Assembly: GCA_903822495.1 (NCBI GenBank)
Contig: CAIJPD010000015.1
Location: forward strand, 1 to 64,000
Reading direction: 5' to 3'
Origin: an uncultured Chloroflexota bacterium
GTDB taxonomy: Bacteria; Chloroflexota; Limnocylindria; Limnocylindrales; CSP1-4
DNA length: 64,000 bases
Below the pieces are notes generated by a model. That model worked only from the letters and a program-made list of their open reading frames with translations, did not search any database and was not told the DNA's origin. This document shows positions 48,569 to 59,263 of the stretch, piece after piece. The position numbers and the translations under genes are program-made. Positions within the stretch are counted from its first letter, which is position 1; each line of letters opens with the position of its first letter.

Positions 48569-51067
48569 ATGAGAGTCCCCCTCTCCTGGCTGCGCGAATA
48601 CGTCGACATCCAGCTCACCCCCGAGCAGCTCGCCGAGCGTCTGACCCTCCTGGGCATGGAGGTCAAGGGCGTCGAGCGCTGGGGCGCCGAATGGCGAAAT
48701 GTCGTCGTGGGCGAGCTGCTGACCGTCGAGCCGCACCCGCGCGCCGACCGGCTCCACCTGACCACCGTCTCCATCGGCTCCGGCGAGCCGCTCCAGATCG
48801 TGTGTGGCGCCCACAACATCGCCCCGGGCCAGCGTGTGCCGGTGGCACTGCCGGGGGCCGTCCTCCCGGGCGATCGGCGGATCGAGCGCACCGAGAAGAT
48901 GGGCATCGCCAGCGCGGGGATGCTGTGCTCGGGCGACGAGCTCCGGATCACGTCGGACGGGGAGGGGATCCTCATCCTGCCGGCAGACATGCCGCTGGGC
49001 GCCGCCCTCGTGGACCTCCTGGGCGACGTGGTGCTCGATGTGGACGTGAAGCCCAACCGCGGCGATGCCCTGAGCATGCTGGGCCTCGCCCGCGAAGTGG
49101 CCGCCGTGACGGGCGCCCCGGTGCGCTGGCCAGAGATCGACGTCATCGAATCGGGACGGCCGGTGGGCGAGCGCCTCACGGTGACCGTCCGGGACCCTGA
49201 CCTGTGCGCGAGGTTCGTGGGCCGCTGGGTGAGCGGGGTCCGGATTGCGCCGTCACCGGACCAGGTCCAGATGCGCCTGCTGGCGGCCGGCATGCGGCCG
49301 GTCAGCAACGTCGTGGACGCCAGCAACTACGTGATGCTGGAGATGGGCAAGCCCATCCACACCTTTGATGCCGCCGCCATCCATGATGGCCGGATCGTGG
49401 TCCGCCGGGCCGTGGCCGGTGAGCGTATCGAGACGCTCGACCACGTCGAGCGCCACCTGGCGGACGACACGCTCCTGATCGCGGATCCGCGCGGGCCGCT
49501 GGCCATCGCCGGGATCATGGGCGGGGCCGGCTCGGAGATCGGGGACGCCACCACGGAGGTCATCGTCGAGTCGGCCGTCTTCGACCCGATCTCCATCCGG
49601 CGGACCGGGCAGCGCTACGCGCTCCGCTCGGAGGCCAGCCTTCGCTTCGAGAAGGGCCAGGAGCTTCGCCTGGCCCGGATCGGCGCCGACCGAACGGCGC
49701 AGCTGGTCGCGGCGTGGGCCGGCGGCGCGGTGGCGCCAGGCCGCGTCGACACCAACCCGGAGGAGCCGCGCGAGGCGCGTGTCGCGTTCCGTCCGTCGCG
49801 GGTCAACCGCCTGCTGGGCACGGCCCTGTCCACCGCGGAGCAGCGCGACCTGCTGCGGCTCGTGGGCGTCGCCACGGAGGAGGCAGTCCCGGCCTCCACC
49901 ACGATCGTCATCGCCGCGGGCACCAGGCCGCTCTCCGTCCCGGCCGGAACCACCGAGACGCTCCTTGCCGTCGTGCCGACGTGGCGACGGGACATCCTCA
50001 TCGAGGCCGACATCGCCGAGGAAGTCGCGCGCGTCCGAGGCTACGAGCTGGTCCCCGCCATGCTCCCGCGCACGCCCACGCCGGCTTGGCGACCCGACCC
50101 GCTGGAGCTGCGCGACGCCGTCCGCGCGACCCTGGCCGGAGCGGGCCTGACCGAGGTGGTCACGCTCGCCCTGGTCTCGCCGCGGCACGGCGAGGTCTTC
50201 GGGTGGTCCAGCGCCGACATCGCCGCCAGGGGCGAGACCGCGGCCGAGGGGTCGCCCATCACGGTCACCAACCCGCTCTCGAGCGAACACGCGATCCTCC
50301 GCCAGGGCCTGGTCGGCAGCCTTGCTGATGTCGTCTCGGCAAACCTGCGCCATGGCCTCCAGGACATGGCCATCTTCGAGATCGGCAAGGGATACGGGCG
50401 GTCCGGTGAACAGGCCATCGAATGGTGGCGAGCCGGCCTGGCCCTGACTGGTGCGGGCGACCCGGCCGCCTGGAATCGTCCGGCGCGGCCGGTAGACCTC
50501 GACGATGCCAAGGGTCTCGCCGAGATGCTCTGCCGCAGCCTCGGCCTGGAGCCGTCATGGACAGCCCTCGCTGACGAGGGTGTGTTGCACCCGGGCCGTG
50601 CGGCGCGCCTGGCGGGCCGGGACGCGTTGGGCGCGCTATGCCTGGCCGGCCGCGTCGGGGAGTTGCATCCGCGGCTGCTCGAGGCCTGGGAGCTTCGGAC
50701 GGATCGCCTGGTCGTCGCCGAGCTGTCGGTCGCCGGCCTCTCGGGTGGGGCTCTGCCGGGCGTCCGATCCACGCCGCCACCGCGCTTCCAGGCATCCGAA
50801 CGGGATCTCGCCATCGTGGTCGCCCGGGAGATTCCTGCAGCCGTCGTCGAGGCCGCCATCCGGTCCGCCGGGGGCGAGCTGCTCCGGACCGTGACGTTGT
50901 TCGACATCTACCAGGGCGCGCCGCTGTCGGCAGGCGAGCGAAGCCTTGCCTATCGCCTCGTCTACTCGGCAGGGGACCGGACGCCGACCGAACAGGAGGT
51001 CGAGGCAGCCGTTGCGGCGGTGACCGCATCTATCGCCGCCGTGGTCGGCGGCCGCATCCGATCCTGA
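48569..51067 (+). CDS. pheT: Phenylalanyl-tRNA synthetase beta subunit
   Basis: 832 aa from ATG 48569; the track start inside pheS is a shadow. It starts RVPLSWLREYVDIQLTPEQL, then the EMAP/tRNA-binding-like domain with EPHPRADRLHLTTV and VCGAHNIAPGQRV, then KPNRGDALSMLGLARE, the B3/B4 editing domain with YVMLEMGKPIHTFDA, B5 'RVNRLLGTALSTAEQRDLL', the class II-like core (LSSEHAILRQGLVGSL) and the C-terminal FDX-ACB domain (PPRFQASERDLAIVV to the end). All domains are present. It follows pheS by 46 bp. Confidence 0.97.
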   Translation: MRVPLSWLREYVDIQLTPEQLAERLTLLGMEVKGVERWGAEWRNVVVGELLTVEPHPRADRLHLTTVSIGSGEPLQIVCGAHNIAPGQRVPVALPGAVLPGDRRIERTEKMGIASAGMLCSGDELRITSDGEGILILPADMPLGAALVDLLGDVVLDVDVKPNRGDALSMLGLAREVAAVTGAPVRWPEIDVIESGRPVGERLTVTVRDPDLCARFVGRWVSGVRIAPSPDQVQMRLLAAGMRPVSNVVDASNYVMLEMGKPIHTFDAAAIHDGRIVVRRAVAGERIETLDHVERHLADDTLLIADPRGPLAIAGIMGGAGSEIGDATTEVIVESAVFDPISIRRTGQRYALRSEASLRFEKGQELRLARIGADRTAQLVAAWAGGAVAPGRVDTNPEEPREARVAFRPSRVNRLLGTALSTAEQRDLLRLVGVATEEAVPASTTIVIAAGTRPLSVPAGTTETLLAVVPTWRRDILIEADIAEEVARVRGYELVPAMLPRTPTPAWRPDPLELRDAVRATLAGAGLTEVVTLALVSPRHGEVFGWSSADIAARGETAAEGSPITVTNPLSSEHAILRQGLVGSLADVVSANLRHGLQDMAIFEIGKGYGRSGEQAIEWWRAGLALTGAGDPAAWNRPARPVDLDDAKGLAEMLCRSLGLEPSWTALADEGVLHPGRAARLAGRDALGALCLAGRVGELHPRLLEAWELRTDRLVVAELSVAGLSGGALPGVRSTPPPRFQASERDLAIVVAREIPAAVVEAAIRSAGGELLRTVTLFDIYQGAPLSAGERSLAYRLVYSAGDRTPTEQEVEAAVAAVTASIAAVVGGRIRS

Positions 51068-51139
51068 GTCCGGGCTCGACCCCGCTCGTCCAGTCGCCGG
51101 CAGGACTTCCGGTGGCGACGACGGACGCCAACGGTCGGG

Positions 51140-51169
51140 TTGCCTGCCGTCATTTTCCGCTGGTACCCT
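51140..51169 (+). promoter_or_regulatory. Promoter of cvpA operon (TTGCCT-N18-TGgTACCCT)
   Basis: -35 TTGCCT (51140-51145), 18-bp spacer, extended -10 TACCCT (51164-51169). The predicted start near 51176 gives a leader of about 60 nt before cvpA. It drives the cvpA-mpg-mutS2 set. Confidence 0.55.
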
Positions 51170-51236
51170 TGGGCCGCCGGTCGCCACCACCCTCCTCCGG
51201 CCTTCGTCCCACCAGTGCCAGGGAGCTCCGCTGCGC

Positions 51237-51821
51237 ATGACGGACTTCATCGACTCGATCCAGGTGTTCGACCTGCTGTTCATCGCCTTCCTGATCGGCA
51301 TGTTCGTGCTGGGCTACGTCCAGGGCGTCATCCGACGCCTGCTCGGCGTCCTCACCGTGACGTTCTCGTTCGTCCTGGCCGCCAACCTCCGGCAGCCCGT
51401 CGGGGACTTCCTCGTCCACAACTGGACGCAGTTCCCGGCCGACTACAGCCGGATGATCGGCTTCGGCGTGGTCTTCGCCGCGCTGTCCGTCACGTTTGCG
51501 CTGGCAACCCAGGTCTACTACAGGCCGGTCTCGCTGTGGCCCCAGACGCCGATGCTCGAGGACGTCACGGCCGGTCTTCTGGGCGTCGTGCAGGGCATGA
51601 TCATCATGCTGGCGATCGTCGCGATCATCGACCCGTTCTTCCACGGCTACGCCGTTCCCGCCAGCAACGAGCTGCCGGTCCTGCGCGGGTTCCACGACGG
51701 CCTCGACGGCTCCGCGGCCGACAATCTCTTTCGTGATGTGCTGATCCCCGGGTTCGACAAGGTCTTCGACGTCTTCATGCCCGACCAGGTCAAGATCGCG
51801 TTCCCGGGGCAGCCCTCCTGA
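51237..51821 (+). CDS. CvpA family membrane protein
   Basis: 194 aa from ATG 51237. Four to five membrane helices, with the CvpA pattern at the N-terminus: [31 protein letters not shown]. Further helices are at about 85-105 and 118-140 ([18 protein letters not shown]). CvpA was linked to colicin V production in E. coli, and members are widespread with no defined biochemical role; occurrence next to mutS2 is common in Gram-positive bacteria. The stop codon overlaps the presumed CTG start of mpg. Confidence 0.85.
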   Translation: MTDFIDSIQVFDLLFIAFLIGMFVLGYVQGVIRRLLGVLTVTFSFVLAANLRQPVGDFLVHNWTQFPADYSRMIGFGVVFAALSVTFALATQVYYRPVSLWPQTPMLEDVTAGLLGVVQGMIIMLAIVAIIDPFFHGYAVPASNELPVLRGFHDGLDGSAADNLFRDVLIPGFDKVFDVFMPDQVKIAFPGQPS

Positions 51822-52561
51822 CCCAGATTGATGGGTCACTCCTGGCTGGTCCCACGCTTCCGGCCGCCCGCGCCCTGCTGGGTGCCCGTCTCGTCCGGGA
51901 GGCCTCAGGCACCGCCGGCCCGTTTGTGCTCCGGCGCGTCGGACGGATCGTCGAAGTGGAGGCCTATCTCGGAGGGGACGACCGTGCGTCGCACGCGCGG
52001 TTCGGGCGGACCCGGCGGACGGCACCCATGTTCGGGCCGCCCGGCATCGCATACGTGTACCTTGTCTACGGGATGCACGTCTGCCTCAATGTCGTCACCG
52101 AGCCTGTCGGGTCACCGGCCGCCATCCTCATCCGCGCCGTGGAGCCGATGGAGGGTGTCCCTGCGATGCGTGCGGCCAGTCTGGACGCCTCGGCCCGTCG
52201 GGGCGGTGGTGCCGCCGCGCCCTCGCCGGTCGACGAGCGCATTGAGCGGGCGCGCGAGCGGCTGGCCGCCACGCCGGCGCATCGGCTGACCTCCGGCCCC
52301 GGCCTGGTTGGCGCCGCGTTTGGCCTGACCACGGCGTGCAACGGCCTGGACCTGCTCGACCCGGGCAGCCCGCTGCGCATCGAGGCCGCACCCGCCGAGG
52401 AACCACCCCCCGCGGTCGTCGCGGGTCCACGGATCGGGGTCGCGTACGCGGGGCCGGACTGGTCGGCTCGCCCGTGGCGGCTCTGGATTGCCGGCCACCC
52501 GTCGCTCTCCCGGCCCGGGACGCGCACCGGTGCCGGCGGACTGCCGGCCGGTCGCGGCTGA
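51818..52561 (+). CDS. mpg: 3-methyladenine DNA glycosylase (AAG/MPG family), apparent CTG start
   Basis: About 247 aa. The track starts at GTG 51926, but the frame upstream codes for the expected N-terminus [18 protein letters not shown], so the gene must begin earlier. The frame offers no ATG, GTG or TTG there. CTG 51818 overlaps the cvpA stop as CTGA, mirroring the ATGA overlaps elsewhere; ATT 51827 is the alternative. Family motifs are [19 protein letters not shown] with the catalytic Glu, then [21 protein letters not shown] and [12 protein letters not shown]. The enzyme excises alkylated purines in base-excision repair. mutS2 follows after 14 bp. Confidence 0.88.
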   Translation: MTQIDGSLLAGPTLPAARALLGARLVREASGTAGPFVLRRVGRIVEVEAYLGGDDRASHARFGRTRRTAPMFGPPGIAYVYLVYGMHVCLNVVTEPVGSPAAILIRAVEPMEGVPAMRAASLDASARRGGGAAAPSPVDERIERARERLAATPAHRLTSGPGLVGAAFGLTTACNGLDLLDPGSPLRIEAAPAEEPPPAVVAGPRIGVAYAGPDWSARPWRLWIAGHPSLSRPGTRTGAGGLPAGRG

Positions 52562-52575
52562 GCGCCTCCTCGCCC

Positions 52576-54981
52576 ATGGACGTCCGCTCCCTGGCCCTGC
52601 TCGAGTTCCCCGCGATCCGGGCGCGGCTCGCCGCGCACGCCCAGTTCGATCCCAGCCGGCGTCTCGCCTCGGCACTGGAGCCCAGCGCTGATCCCGTGCT
52701 GGTGGCTCGTTGGCTCGATGAGACGGACCAGGCCCGCTCGTTCCTCGCCGATCGCCCCGGGGCGGGGATCGGGGCGGCTCACGACATCGGTCCGGCCGTG
52801 GAGCGCGCCGCGCGCGGCGGGCGCCTGGAGCCGGCGCAGTTCCTGGAGCTGGCAGAGACGCTCGACGCCGCGGCCCGGCTCGGCACGGTCCTCGCCGACG
52901 AGCGTCGGCCGCTGCTGCGTGCCCTGGGCCGTGGCATCCATCCGCTGCCGGCCCTGCGGTCGACGCTGGCACGCTCGTTCGACCCGATCGGCGAACTGCT
53001 CGACACCGCGTCGCCCCGCCTGGGTGGGATCCGGATGGCGGTCCGCTTCGCCTACGACCGGCTCCGACGTCGGCTGGACAGCCTCGTGGGCTCCGAGCTG
53101 GGCAGCGCGCTCCAGGAGCCCATCGTCACGCTCCGCAACGGCCGATACGTCGTGCCGGTCCGGGCGGACGCGCGCGGGCGTGTCAAGGGCATCGTCCACG
53201 ATGCCTCCGGGAGCGGTCAGACGCTCTTTGTCGAGCCGCTGGTCGTCGTGGAGCTGGGCAACGCATGGCGCGAGGCGCAGGCGGCCCAGCAGGCCGAGGT
53301 GGAGCGGATCCTCGACGAGCTGTCGGCCTACGTCGCGGCCCACGCGCCGCAGTTGCGCGAGACCCTGGAGTCGCTGGCGAGCTTCGACTTCTGGGCGTCC
53401 AAGGCGATCCTGGCGGGAGAGCTGGATGGAGTTCGTGCCGAGACCACGTCACGGGCGGAGGTGATCCTGCTCTCGGCACGCCACCCGGGCCTCTCCGGGC
53501 GGGTCATCCCGATCGACATCCGACTGGGTGACGGCTACAGCGCACTCGTGGTCACGGGACCCAACACCGGCGGCAAGACCGTCACCCTGCGGACGCTCGG
53601 GCTCCTCTCCGCCATGCACCAGGCGGGGCTCCACGTGCCGGCCGCGGACGGGAGTCGGCTGCCAGTCTTCCGCGACATCTTCGCGGACATCGGCGACGAG
53701 CAGTCGATCGCACAATCGCTGTCGACGTTCTCGGGCCATCTCAGGTCGATCATCCGGATCATCTCGGCGGCTGGGCCGGGTACGCTGGTCCTGCTCGACG
53801 AGCTGGGGGCCGGGACGGATCCCACCGAGGGCTCGGCGCTCGCCCAGGCGCTCCTCGACTACTTCATCCGGGCCGGGGCCCTGGTCGCGGCGACCACCCA
53901 CTACGCCGAGCTGAAGGCCTACGCGCAGACCGCGTCCGGCGCCCGGAACGCGTCCGTGGAGTTCGACCTGGAGACACTCTCACCTACCTACCGTCTGACC
54001 ATCGGGCTGCCCGGCAGCTCGCAGGCCTTCGCCATCGCGGATCGCCTGGGCTTGCCATCCGCGATCGTGGCGGACGCGCGGTCCCGTCTCTCCGACGCGC
54101 AGCGGGCGTTCGAGGCGACGCTCGCCTCGATCCGCACGACGGAGGGGGAGACCGGCGAGGCGCTGGAGCGCGCGCGGATCGCGGAGGCGCGCGCGACGAC
54201 GGCCCGGGCCGAGGCCGAGGAGGAGCGGAGGCGCGCACGCCGCGAGCGAGACGAGATTGTCCGGGCTGCGCGCGGGGAGGCGGAGCGCCTGGTCGCGTCC
54301 CTCCGCGACGAGTTGAGCGAATCGCGCCAACGCCTGGCGCGCGAGGTCGTCACGGAGCCCGCCCTCGACGCCGCGCTGGCGCGCGCAGAGGAGCACCTGG
54401 GTCGCGTCGCAATCCCGGGCCCAGACGCGGCCGAGGAGGCAGCCCGCCAGGCCGTGCCCCACGAGCGTCGATCCTGGCGTCCCGGCGAACGGGCCCGCAG
54501 CCGGAGCGGCGGCTGGGAGGGCCGGGTCGCGGCGATCGACAAGGGCGGGCGCCGCGCCACCCTGGAGTCCGGCGGGATGCGGATCAGCGTCGATGTCGAT
54601 GACCTCGAGCTGTCGCTGGGCTCCGGCGCCGCCGCGGGTGCGGGCCAGGGTCCGGACGGCTCCGGCCGCCGCCCCGCGCCGCCGCCGCGGGTGGCCACCA
54701 CCAACGTCGAGGCGATCCGGCTCAGCCGTGCTCGATCCGTCGCGTCCTCGCTGGATCTCCGCGGCGCACGCGTCGAGGAAGCGCTCGAGGCGCTGGACCG
54801 CTATCTGGAGGACGCCTCGCTGGGCGGCCTGCCGCGGGTCACGATCATCCACGGGATGGGCACGGGGGCGCTCCGCGACGCCGTCCGATCAACGTCCGCC
54901 GCGCACCCGCTGGTCACCGGGGTCCGTGCGGGCGAGCGCGGCGAAGGCGGCGACGGGGCCACGATCGTCAGCCTGGCCTGA
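52576..54981 (+). CDS. mutS2: MutS2 ATPase/endonuclease with Smr domain
   Basis: 801 aa from ATG 52576; the track extension to 52336 is the shadow of mpg. The N-terminal helical clamp region has 'VTLRNGRYVVPVRADARGRVKGIVHDASGSGQT'. The MutS ATPase has Walker A GPNTGGKTVTLRTLGLL (about residue 332), Walker B VLLDELGAGTDPTEGSALAQ and TTHYAELKAYA. A long coiled coil follows (about 515-610), then the KOW-like segment and a C-terminal Smr domain with LDLRGARVEEALEAL and IIHGMGTGALRDAV. MutS2 proteins suppress recombination and act in ribosome-collision rescue (Bacillus), not classical mismatch repair. It ends 16 bp from the convergent PBP gene. Confidence 0.96.
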   Translation: MDVRSLALLEFPAIRARLAAHAQFDPSRRLASALEPSADPVLVARWLDETDQARSFLADRPGAGIGAAHDIGPAVERAARGGRLEPAQFLELAETLDAAARLGTVLADERRPLLRALGRGIHPLPALRSTLARSFDPIGELLDTASPRLGGIRMAVRFAYDRLRRRLDSLVGSELGSALQEPIVTLRNGRYVVPVRADARGRVKGIVHDASGSGQTLFVEPLVVVELGNAWREAQAAQQAEVERILDELSAYVAAHAPQLRETLESLASFDFWASKAILAGELDGVRAETTSRAEVILLSARHPGLSGRVIPIDIRLGDGYSALVVTGPNTGGKTVTLRTLGLLSAMHQAGLHVPAADGSRLPVFRDIFADIGDEQSIAQSLSTFSGHLRSIIRIISAAGPGTLVLLDELGAGTDPTEGSALAQALLDYFIRAGALVAATTHYAELKAYAQTASGARNASVEFDLETLSPTYRLTIGLPGSSQAFAIADRLGLPSAIVADARSRLSDAQRAFEATLASIRTTEGETGEALERARIAEARATTARAEAEEERRRARRERDEIVRAARGEAERLVASLRDELSESRQRLAREVVTEPALDAALARAEEHLGRVAIPGPDAAEEAARQAVPHERRSWRPGERARSRSGGWEGRVAAIDKGGRRATLESGGMRISVDVDDLELSLGSGAAAGAGQGPDGSGRRPAPPPRVATTNVEAIRLSRARSVASSLDLRGARVEEALEALDRYLEDASLGGLPRVTIIHGMGTGALRDAVRSTSAAHPLVTGVRAGERGEGGDGATIVSLA

Positions 54982-54997
54982 GGCCGCGGCGCCCGGG

Positions 54998-57889
54998 CTA
55001 CGGGGTTGGGGTGGGCGAGGGCGTCGGCGTGGGTGTGGTGCCCGGCCGGGGCGTCGGTGTCGGCGTCGGCGTCCCGCCTGGACGTGGCGTCGGTGTGGGC
55101 GTGGGTGATGGCGCCCGGGTGGGGACCGGGGTGAAGCACGCCTGGGTCGGGACCGGGACCGGGAAGGGCGTCGCGATGGGTGACGGGACCGGGGTCGGCG
55201 TGGGCGTCCCGCCCGGTCGCGGCGTCGGCCCGGCCGTGGGGCACGGCACCGGGATGGGGGTGCAGGTCTCGGTGGGGGCGAACTCGCCGCCCCACGTGGC
55301 CCCGAACGGGAAGAACTTGCCCCCGTAGAAGTAGCTGGTGAGGGTGGTGCGTTCCTGCGGCTTCGCGTTGCCGATGAGGGTCGCCGTTGGGTCGGGCGGG
55401 ATCTTGAGCGCCGTACCGGGCCCTTGGGCGGCGCGAGCCGCCCAGTCCATGGTGAACGGCTGGAACTGCGGGAGCCCGGGCTCCGCCTTGGTGAAATCGA
55501 GGTAGCCACGGGTCTCCATGGGGCCCGCGCAGCCCGGCTGCCAGAGCAGGCCGGTCGCCGTATCGACGTCGACCTGGGCGTGCAGGTCATCGACGCGGGT
55601 GGGCACCGTGCCCGGGATGAACAACTCCTTGACCGTCGTGGTGGTGAACGGTCCGGGCAGCAGGCCCGAGAAGGCATCGATCTCGGCCGTGACCAGGCCG
55701 GGTGGCTGGGTGAAGTCACTCACCGGCAGGGACTTGCTGACCTCGTTGAGGATCGCCGACCAGAGCGGCGCAGACGAATCCAGCGACAGGCTGCCCTTGT
55801 TGGGCTCGTTGTTGCTGTTGCCCATCCACACGCCGGCCGCCAAGGCCGGGGCCTTGGGGTCGGCCGGCGCCGCCAGAAAGCCGTAGGCGTGGACATCCCG
55901 GTTGTCCGACGTGGTGCCCGTCTTGTAGCCCGCCGGGCGACGCTTGCCGTTCGCGTCGGTGATCCACCACTCCGACCAGTACGGGTTGACGTCCTTCTGG
56001 GTGTTGCCGCTCAGGATGTCGGTGGTGATGAAGGCGGCCTGGGGACTCAGGACCTGGCGGCCCGAGGCGGTGCCATCGCCCAGCGGCCAGACGGGCTTGC
56101 CGTCGGCGTCCGTGACCGAAAGGATGGTCTCGCGCGGCATCAGGACCCCGCCATTGGCGATGGCACCGTAGGCGCCCAGGATCTCGATCGGGTGCGTCTC
56201 GAGGGTGCCAATGCTCTGGGAGACCACCGCGACCGTCGTGGGCTCGTATTGCAGCCCAAGGTCCTTGGTCCGTTGCAGCTGGTGGGGGAGGCCGTTGAGC
56301 AGTCCGGCCTTGATCGCCGGGACGTTGAGCGAGAACTGGAGCGCGGAGCGGAGCCGGACCGGACCCCGCTCCAAGAAGTCCGCCTGGGTGGGGTAGTAGC
56401 CCTTGCCAAAGTCGGTGGCCACGTCCATGAACATGGTTGCGGCGGTGAGCGTGTGGTCGTCGATCCCGATGGCGTAGTCGATGGGCTTGATTGACGACCC
56501 CGGCTGGCGCCAGCCGTCGGTGAGGACGTCGTACTGGGGCTGGAACTGGTCAGTGCCCTCGGCGTTGTAGCTGGCACTTCCGACGTAGGCGAGGATCTGG
56601 CCGGTCCGGTAGTCGATGATCGCGCTGGCCGCGTTCTGGATGTTGCGCTTGCGCAGGTTGAGGATCCACGAGTTGGCCGACTTGGGGATCCCGAGGTTTG
56701 CAAGGAAGGTCACGGGATCCGCCTGCTGTGGTCCTCGCGCCGCCGCGTAGGTCCATTTCTCGGCGACCTGCTGCATGCCCCAGTCGAGGGTGGTCACGAC
56801 CCGGTAGCCGCCGGTGTCGACCTTCTCGCAGGTGGTCGTCTCGTCGCCGCACAGGATGCGCGCCAGCTCGTTGCGGACTTGCCAGACGAAGTGCGCCGCG
56901 TTCCACGGCTTGACGGCCTGGGGGACCAGGATGATCGGCTCGGCCTTGGCCGCCTCGTACTCATCGATGGTGTGGGCCGTGCCGGAGAGGACGCTCCGGC
57001 CGGGAATCTTCATGAGATCAAGGATCCGGTCCCGACGCTGTGCGATCTCCGTGGTGGCCGGCACGATCAGCTGGCTGCTACCCGCGGGGCAGGATCCGCC
57101 CTCCGGGACCTCGACCGCGCACACCTTGACGGCGTTGCGGACCAGATCGAAGGCGGTTGGGGACTGTGGGATGCCGGCCAGCACGGCCATCTGGGCCAGG
57201 CTGAGGTCCTTGAGCTCCTTGCCGAAGTAGCCGAGGGCGGCGGCCCGCACGCCGTAACTCTGGTTCCCGTAGAAGTTCTGGTTGAGGTAGGCGGTGATGA
57301 TCTCCTTCTTTCCGACTTCGCCCGGGTACTCCTGCGTGAGTCGGATGGACTGGATGATCTCGCGCGCCTTGCGGTCGTAGACGGTGCCCGTGAAGGCCTC
57401 GGGTGGAAGCAGGCGGTTGCGCACCAGCTGCTGGGTGATCGTGGAGGCACCGCGGCCGGAGCCGGAGATGGTGTCCAGGCCCGCGGAGATGATGGCCAGC
57501 GGGTCGAACCCGGCGTTGGTCCAGTAGGTCTTGTCCTCGATGGCCGTGGTCGCGTCGATCAGCTCGGGCGGGATCTGGTCGAACGTGACCAGCTCTCGCT
57601 TCCGCTCACCCAGCCGCGCCAGCTCGACGGTGCCCGATCGATCGAGGATGACCGTCTGCTGATCGAAGGCGATGTTGTCGAGCAGGGCACGCGGATCCGG
57701 CAGGTCGCGGCTGTAGTAGGAGTAGGCGCTGACGGTGCCGACGAAGCCGATGAGCCCCGAGAACAACAGCCCTGCGAACAGCAGGACGGGGATGGCGACG
57801 ACGATGCCCCGACCGGCTCCGCCACCGCGGGGTCGCTGGGCGGCGCCGAGGCGGCGCCGGCGCTGGCGTCTGGCGAGGGTCTTCTGCAT
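54998..57889 (-). CDS. Class A penicillin-binding protein (transglycosylase/transpeptidase)
   Basis: 963 aa from ATG 57889 ([14 protein letters not shown]); the longer track ORF passes through the tyrS promoter region. A basic N-terminus and one helix ([21 protein letters not shown]) anchor the protein. The GT51 domain has [13 protein letters not shown] with the catalytic Glu, [14 protein letters not shown], and [17 protein letters not shown]. The transpeptidase domain has SxxK in [10 protein letters not shown], SxN in SLNVPAIK and the KTGT motif in [10 protein letters not shown]. Both activities are intact: polymerisation and cross-linking of peptidoglycan outside the membrane. The last 65-90 residues are Pro/Thr repeats that probably span the wall. 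It is divergent from tyrS and convergent with mutS2. Confidence 0.94.
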   Translation of the reverse strand: MQKTLARRQRRRRLGAAQRPRGGGAGRGIVVAIPVLLFAGLLFSGLIGFVGTVSAYSYYSRDLPDPRALLDNIAFDQQTVILDRSGTVELARLGERKRELVTFDQIPPELIDATTAIEDKTYWTNAGFDPLAIISAGLDTISGSGRGASTITQQLVRNRLLPPEAFTGTVYDRKAREIIQSIRLTQEYPGEVGKKEIITAYLNQNFYGNQSYGVRAAALGYFGKELKDLSLAQMAVLAGIPQSPTAFDLVRNAVKVCAVEVPEGGSCPAGSSQLIVPATTEIAQRRDRILDLMKIPGRSVLSGTAHTIDEYEAAKAEPIILVPQAVKPWNAAHFVWQVRNELARILCGDETTTCEKVDTGGYRVVTTLDWGMQQVAEKWTYAAARGPQQADPVTFLANLGIPKSANSWILNLRKRNIQNAASAIIDYRTGQILAYVGSASYNAEGTDQFQPQYDVLTDGWRQPGSSIKPIDYAIGIDDHTLTAATMFMDVATDFGKGYYPTQADFLERGPVRLRSALQFSLNVPAIKAGLLNGLPHQLQRTKDLGLQYEPTTVAVVSQSIGTLETHPIEILGAYGAIANGGVLMPRETILSVTDADGKPVWPLGDGTASGRQVLSPQAAFITTDILSGNTQKDVNPYWSEWWITDANGKRRPAGYKTGTTSDNRDVHAYGFLAAPADPKAPALAAGVWMGNSNNEPNKGSLSLDSSAPLWSAILNEVSKSLPVSDFTQPPGLVTAEIDAFSGLLPGPFTTTTVKELFIPGTVPTRVDDLHAQVDVDTATGLLWQPGCAGPMETRGYLDFTKAEPGLPQFQPFTMDWAARAAQGPGTALKIPPDPTATLIGNAKPQERTTLTSYFYGGKFFPFGATWGGEFAPTETCTPIPVPCPTAGPTPRPGGTPTPTPVPSPIATPFPVPVPTQACFTPVPTRAPSPTPTPTPRPGGTPTPTPTPRPGTTPTPTPSPTPTP
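55008..55250 (-). repeat. Pro/Thr repeat tail of the class A PBP
   Basis: Tandem GTC/GGC-rich repeats on the plus strand correspond on the minus strand to PTPTPTP units broken by RPGGTP and RPGTTP. They form the C-terminus of the PBP and resemble the linker repeat at the left edge of the window. Confidence 0.7.
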
Positions 57890-57971
57890 ACGGTTGGGCA
57901 CGATACCATGGGGGCGTGATGCATCGGTTCGCCCAGTCCCGGCCCTTCCAGACGCCCCGGCACTTCGGCCT

Positions 57972-59255
57972 GTGACGGCGGGCCTCATCGCCGAGCTCCG
58001 CTGGCGGGGCATGTATCACGACGCGACGCCTGGCCTGGAGGAGCGACTGCGCTCCGGGCCGCCGATCATGGGCTACAACGGCTTCGATCCGACGGGCCCA
58101 TCGCTCCACATCGGCCACCTGGTGCCCATCTTTGGCCTCATCCGGCTCCAGCGGAGCGGTGGCCGGCCCATCGCGCTGGTGGGTGGCGGGACGGGGATGA
58201 TCGGCGATCCATCCGGGCGGTCCTCGGAACGGAACCTGCTCGACCGGGAGACGCTCGCGTTCAACGTCGCCTCCATCCACGCCCAGCTGGCGCGGTTCCT
58301 GGACTTCTCGCCCGGGACCTGCCAGGCGCGCATGGCCAACAACGCGGACTGGCTGGAGGGGCTGGGCCTGATCGACTTCCTGCGTGACGTCGGGAAGCAC
58401 TTCAGCATCCCGTACATGCTGGCCAAGGACTCGGTCCAGAACCGGCTGGAACGCGGCCTGTCGTTCACCGAGTTCAGCTACATGCTCCTGCAGGCCGCGG
58501 ACTTCGAGCACCTCCACCGGTCCTGGGGCTGCGAGATGCAGATGGGCGGCGCGGACCAGTGGGGCAACATCACCGCCGGCCTGGAGTTGATCCGACGGAC
58601 CGGCGTCGGCGAGGGCGAGGGCCACGGCCGCGCCTTCGGGCTCAGCTACCCGCTGCTGCTCTCTCCGTCGGGCGCCAAGTTCGGGAAGACCGAAGGCGGC
58701 GATTCAATCTGGCTGGACCCGGACCGGACCACCCCGTACGCGTTCTACCAGCACTGGCTCAACGTGGATGACCGCGATGTGGGCGTCTACCTGCGCTGGT
58801 TCACCCTCCTGCCCGAAGCCGAGATCGTGGCGCTGGAGGCCCAGGGCGCGGAACGGCCGGAGGCCCGGGTCCCGCAGCGGGCGCTGGCCTTCGACATCAC
58901 CGGCCGGGTCCACGGCGAGGAGACCGCACGGCACCTGGTCCGCGTCTCCGAGGCGGCCTTCTCGCGGGAGCCCATCCGCGATGTCGCCGTCCTGGCCACG
59001 CTGCACGAGGCCGTGGGCGGGTTCACGTTCGACGGGGTCGACCTGGCCGGCGACGTGCTGGCCATGACCGTCCGGTCCGGCATCTTCCCGTCCAATGGCG
59101 AGGCTCGTCGCACCATCACCCAAGGCGGCGTCACGATCAACGACCTGCGCATGGCGCGGTTCGATGAACCGGTCCCGGCGCCCATCGACGGCGAGTGGCT
59201 GGTGGTCCGGGTCGGGAAGAAGCGGCTGATCATCGGGCGGCGCTCCGCCGGCTGA
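57972..59255 (+). CDS. tyrS: Tyrosyl-tRNA synthetase
   Basis: 427 aa from GTG 57972 ([20 protein letters not shown]), the normal beginning of bacterial TyrRS; the track start is far upstream and opposes the PBP gene. Class I motifs: HIGH in [13 protein letters not shown] and the KMSKS-equivalent KFGKT in [13 protein letters not shown]. Tyrosine-site blocks are YNGFDPTGP and [11 protein letters not shown]. The C-terminal S4-like RNA-binding domain reads [18 protein letters not shown]. It charges tRNA-Tyr. A TACCAT element at 57904 may be its -10. Confidence 0.96.
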   Translation: MTAGLIAELRWRGMYHDATPGLEERLRSGPPIMGYNGFDPTGPSLHIGHLVPIFGLIRLQRSGGRPIALVGGGTGMIGDPSGRSSERNLLDRETLAFNVASIHAQLARFLDFSPGTCQARMANNADWLEGLGLIDFLRDVGKHFSIPYMLAKDSVQNRLERGLSFTEFSYMLLQAADFEHLHRSWGCEMQMGGADQWGNITAGLELIRRTGVGEGEGHGRAFGLSYPLLLSPSGAKFGKTEGGDSIWLDPDRTTPYAFYQHWLNVDDRDVGVYLRWFTLLPEAEIVALEAQGAERPEARVPQRALAFDITGRVHGEETARHLVRVSEAAFSREPIRDVAVLATLHEAVGGFTFDGVDLAGDVLAMTVRSGIFPSNGEARRTITQGGVTINDLRMARFDEPVPAPIDGEWLVVRVGKKRLIIGRRSAG

Positions 59256-59263
59256 TGATCCGT

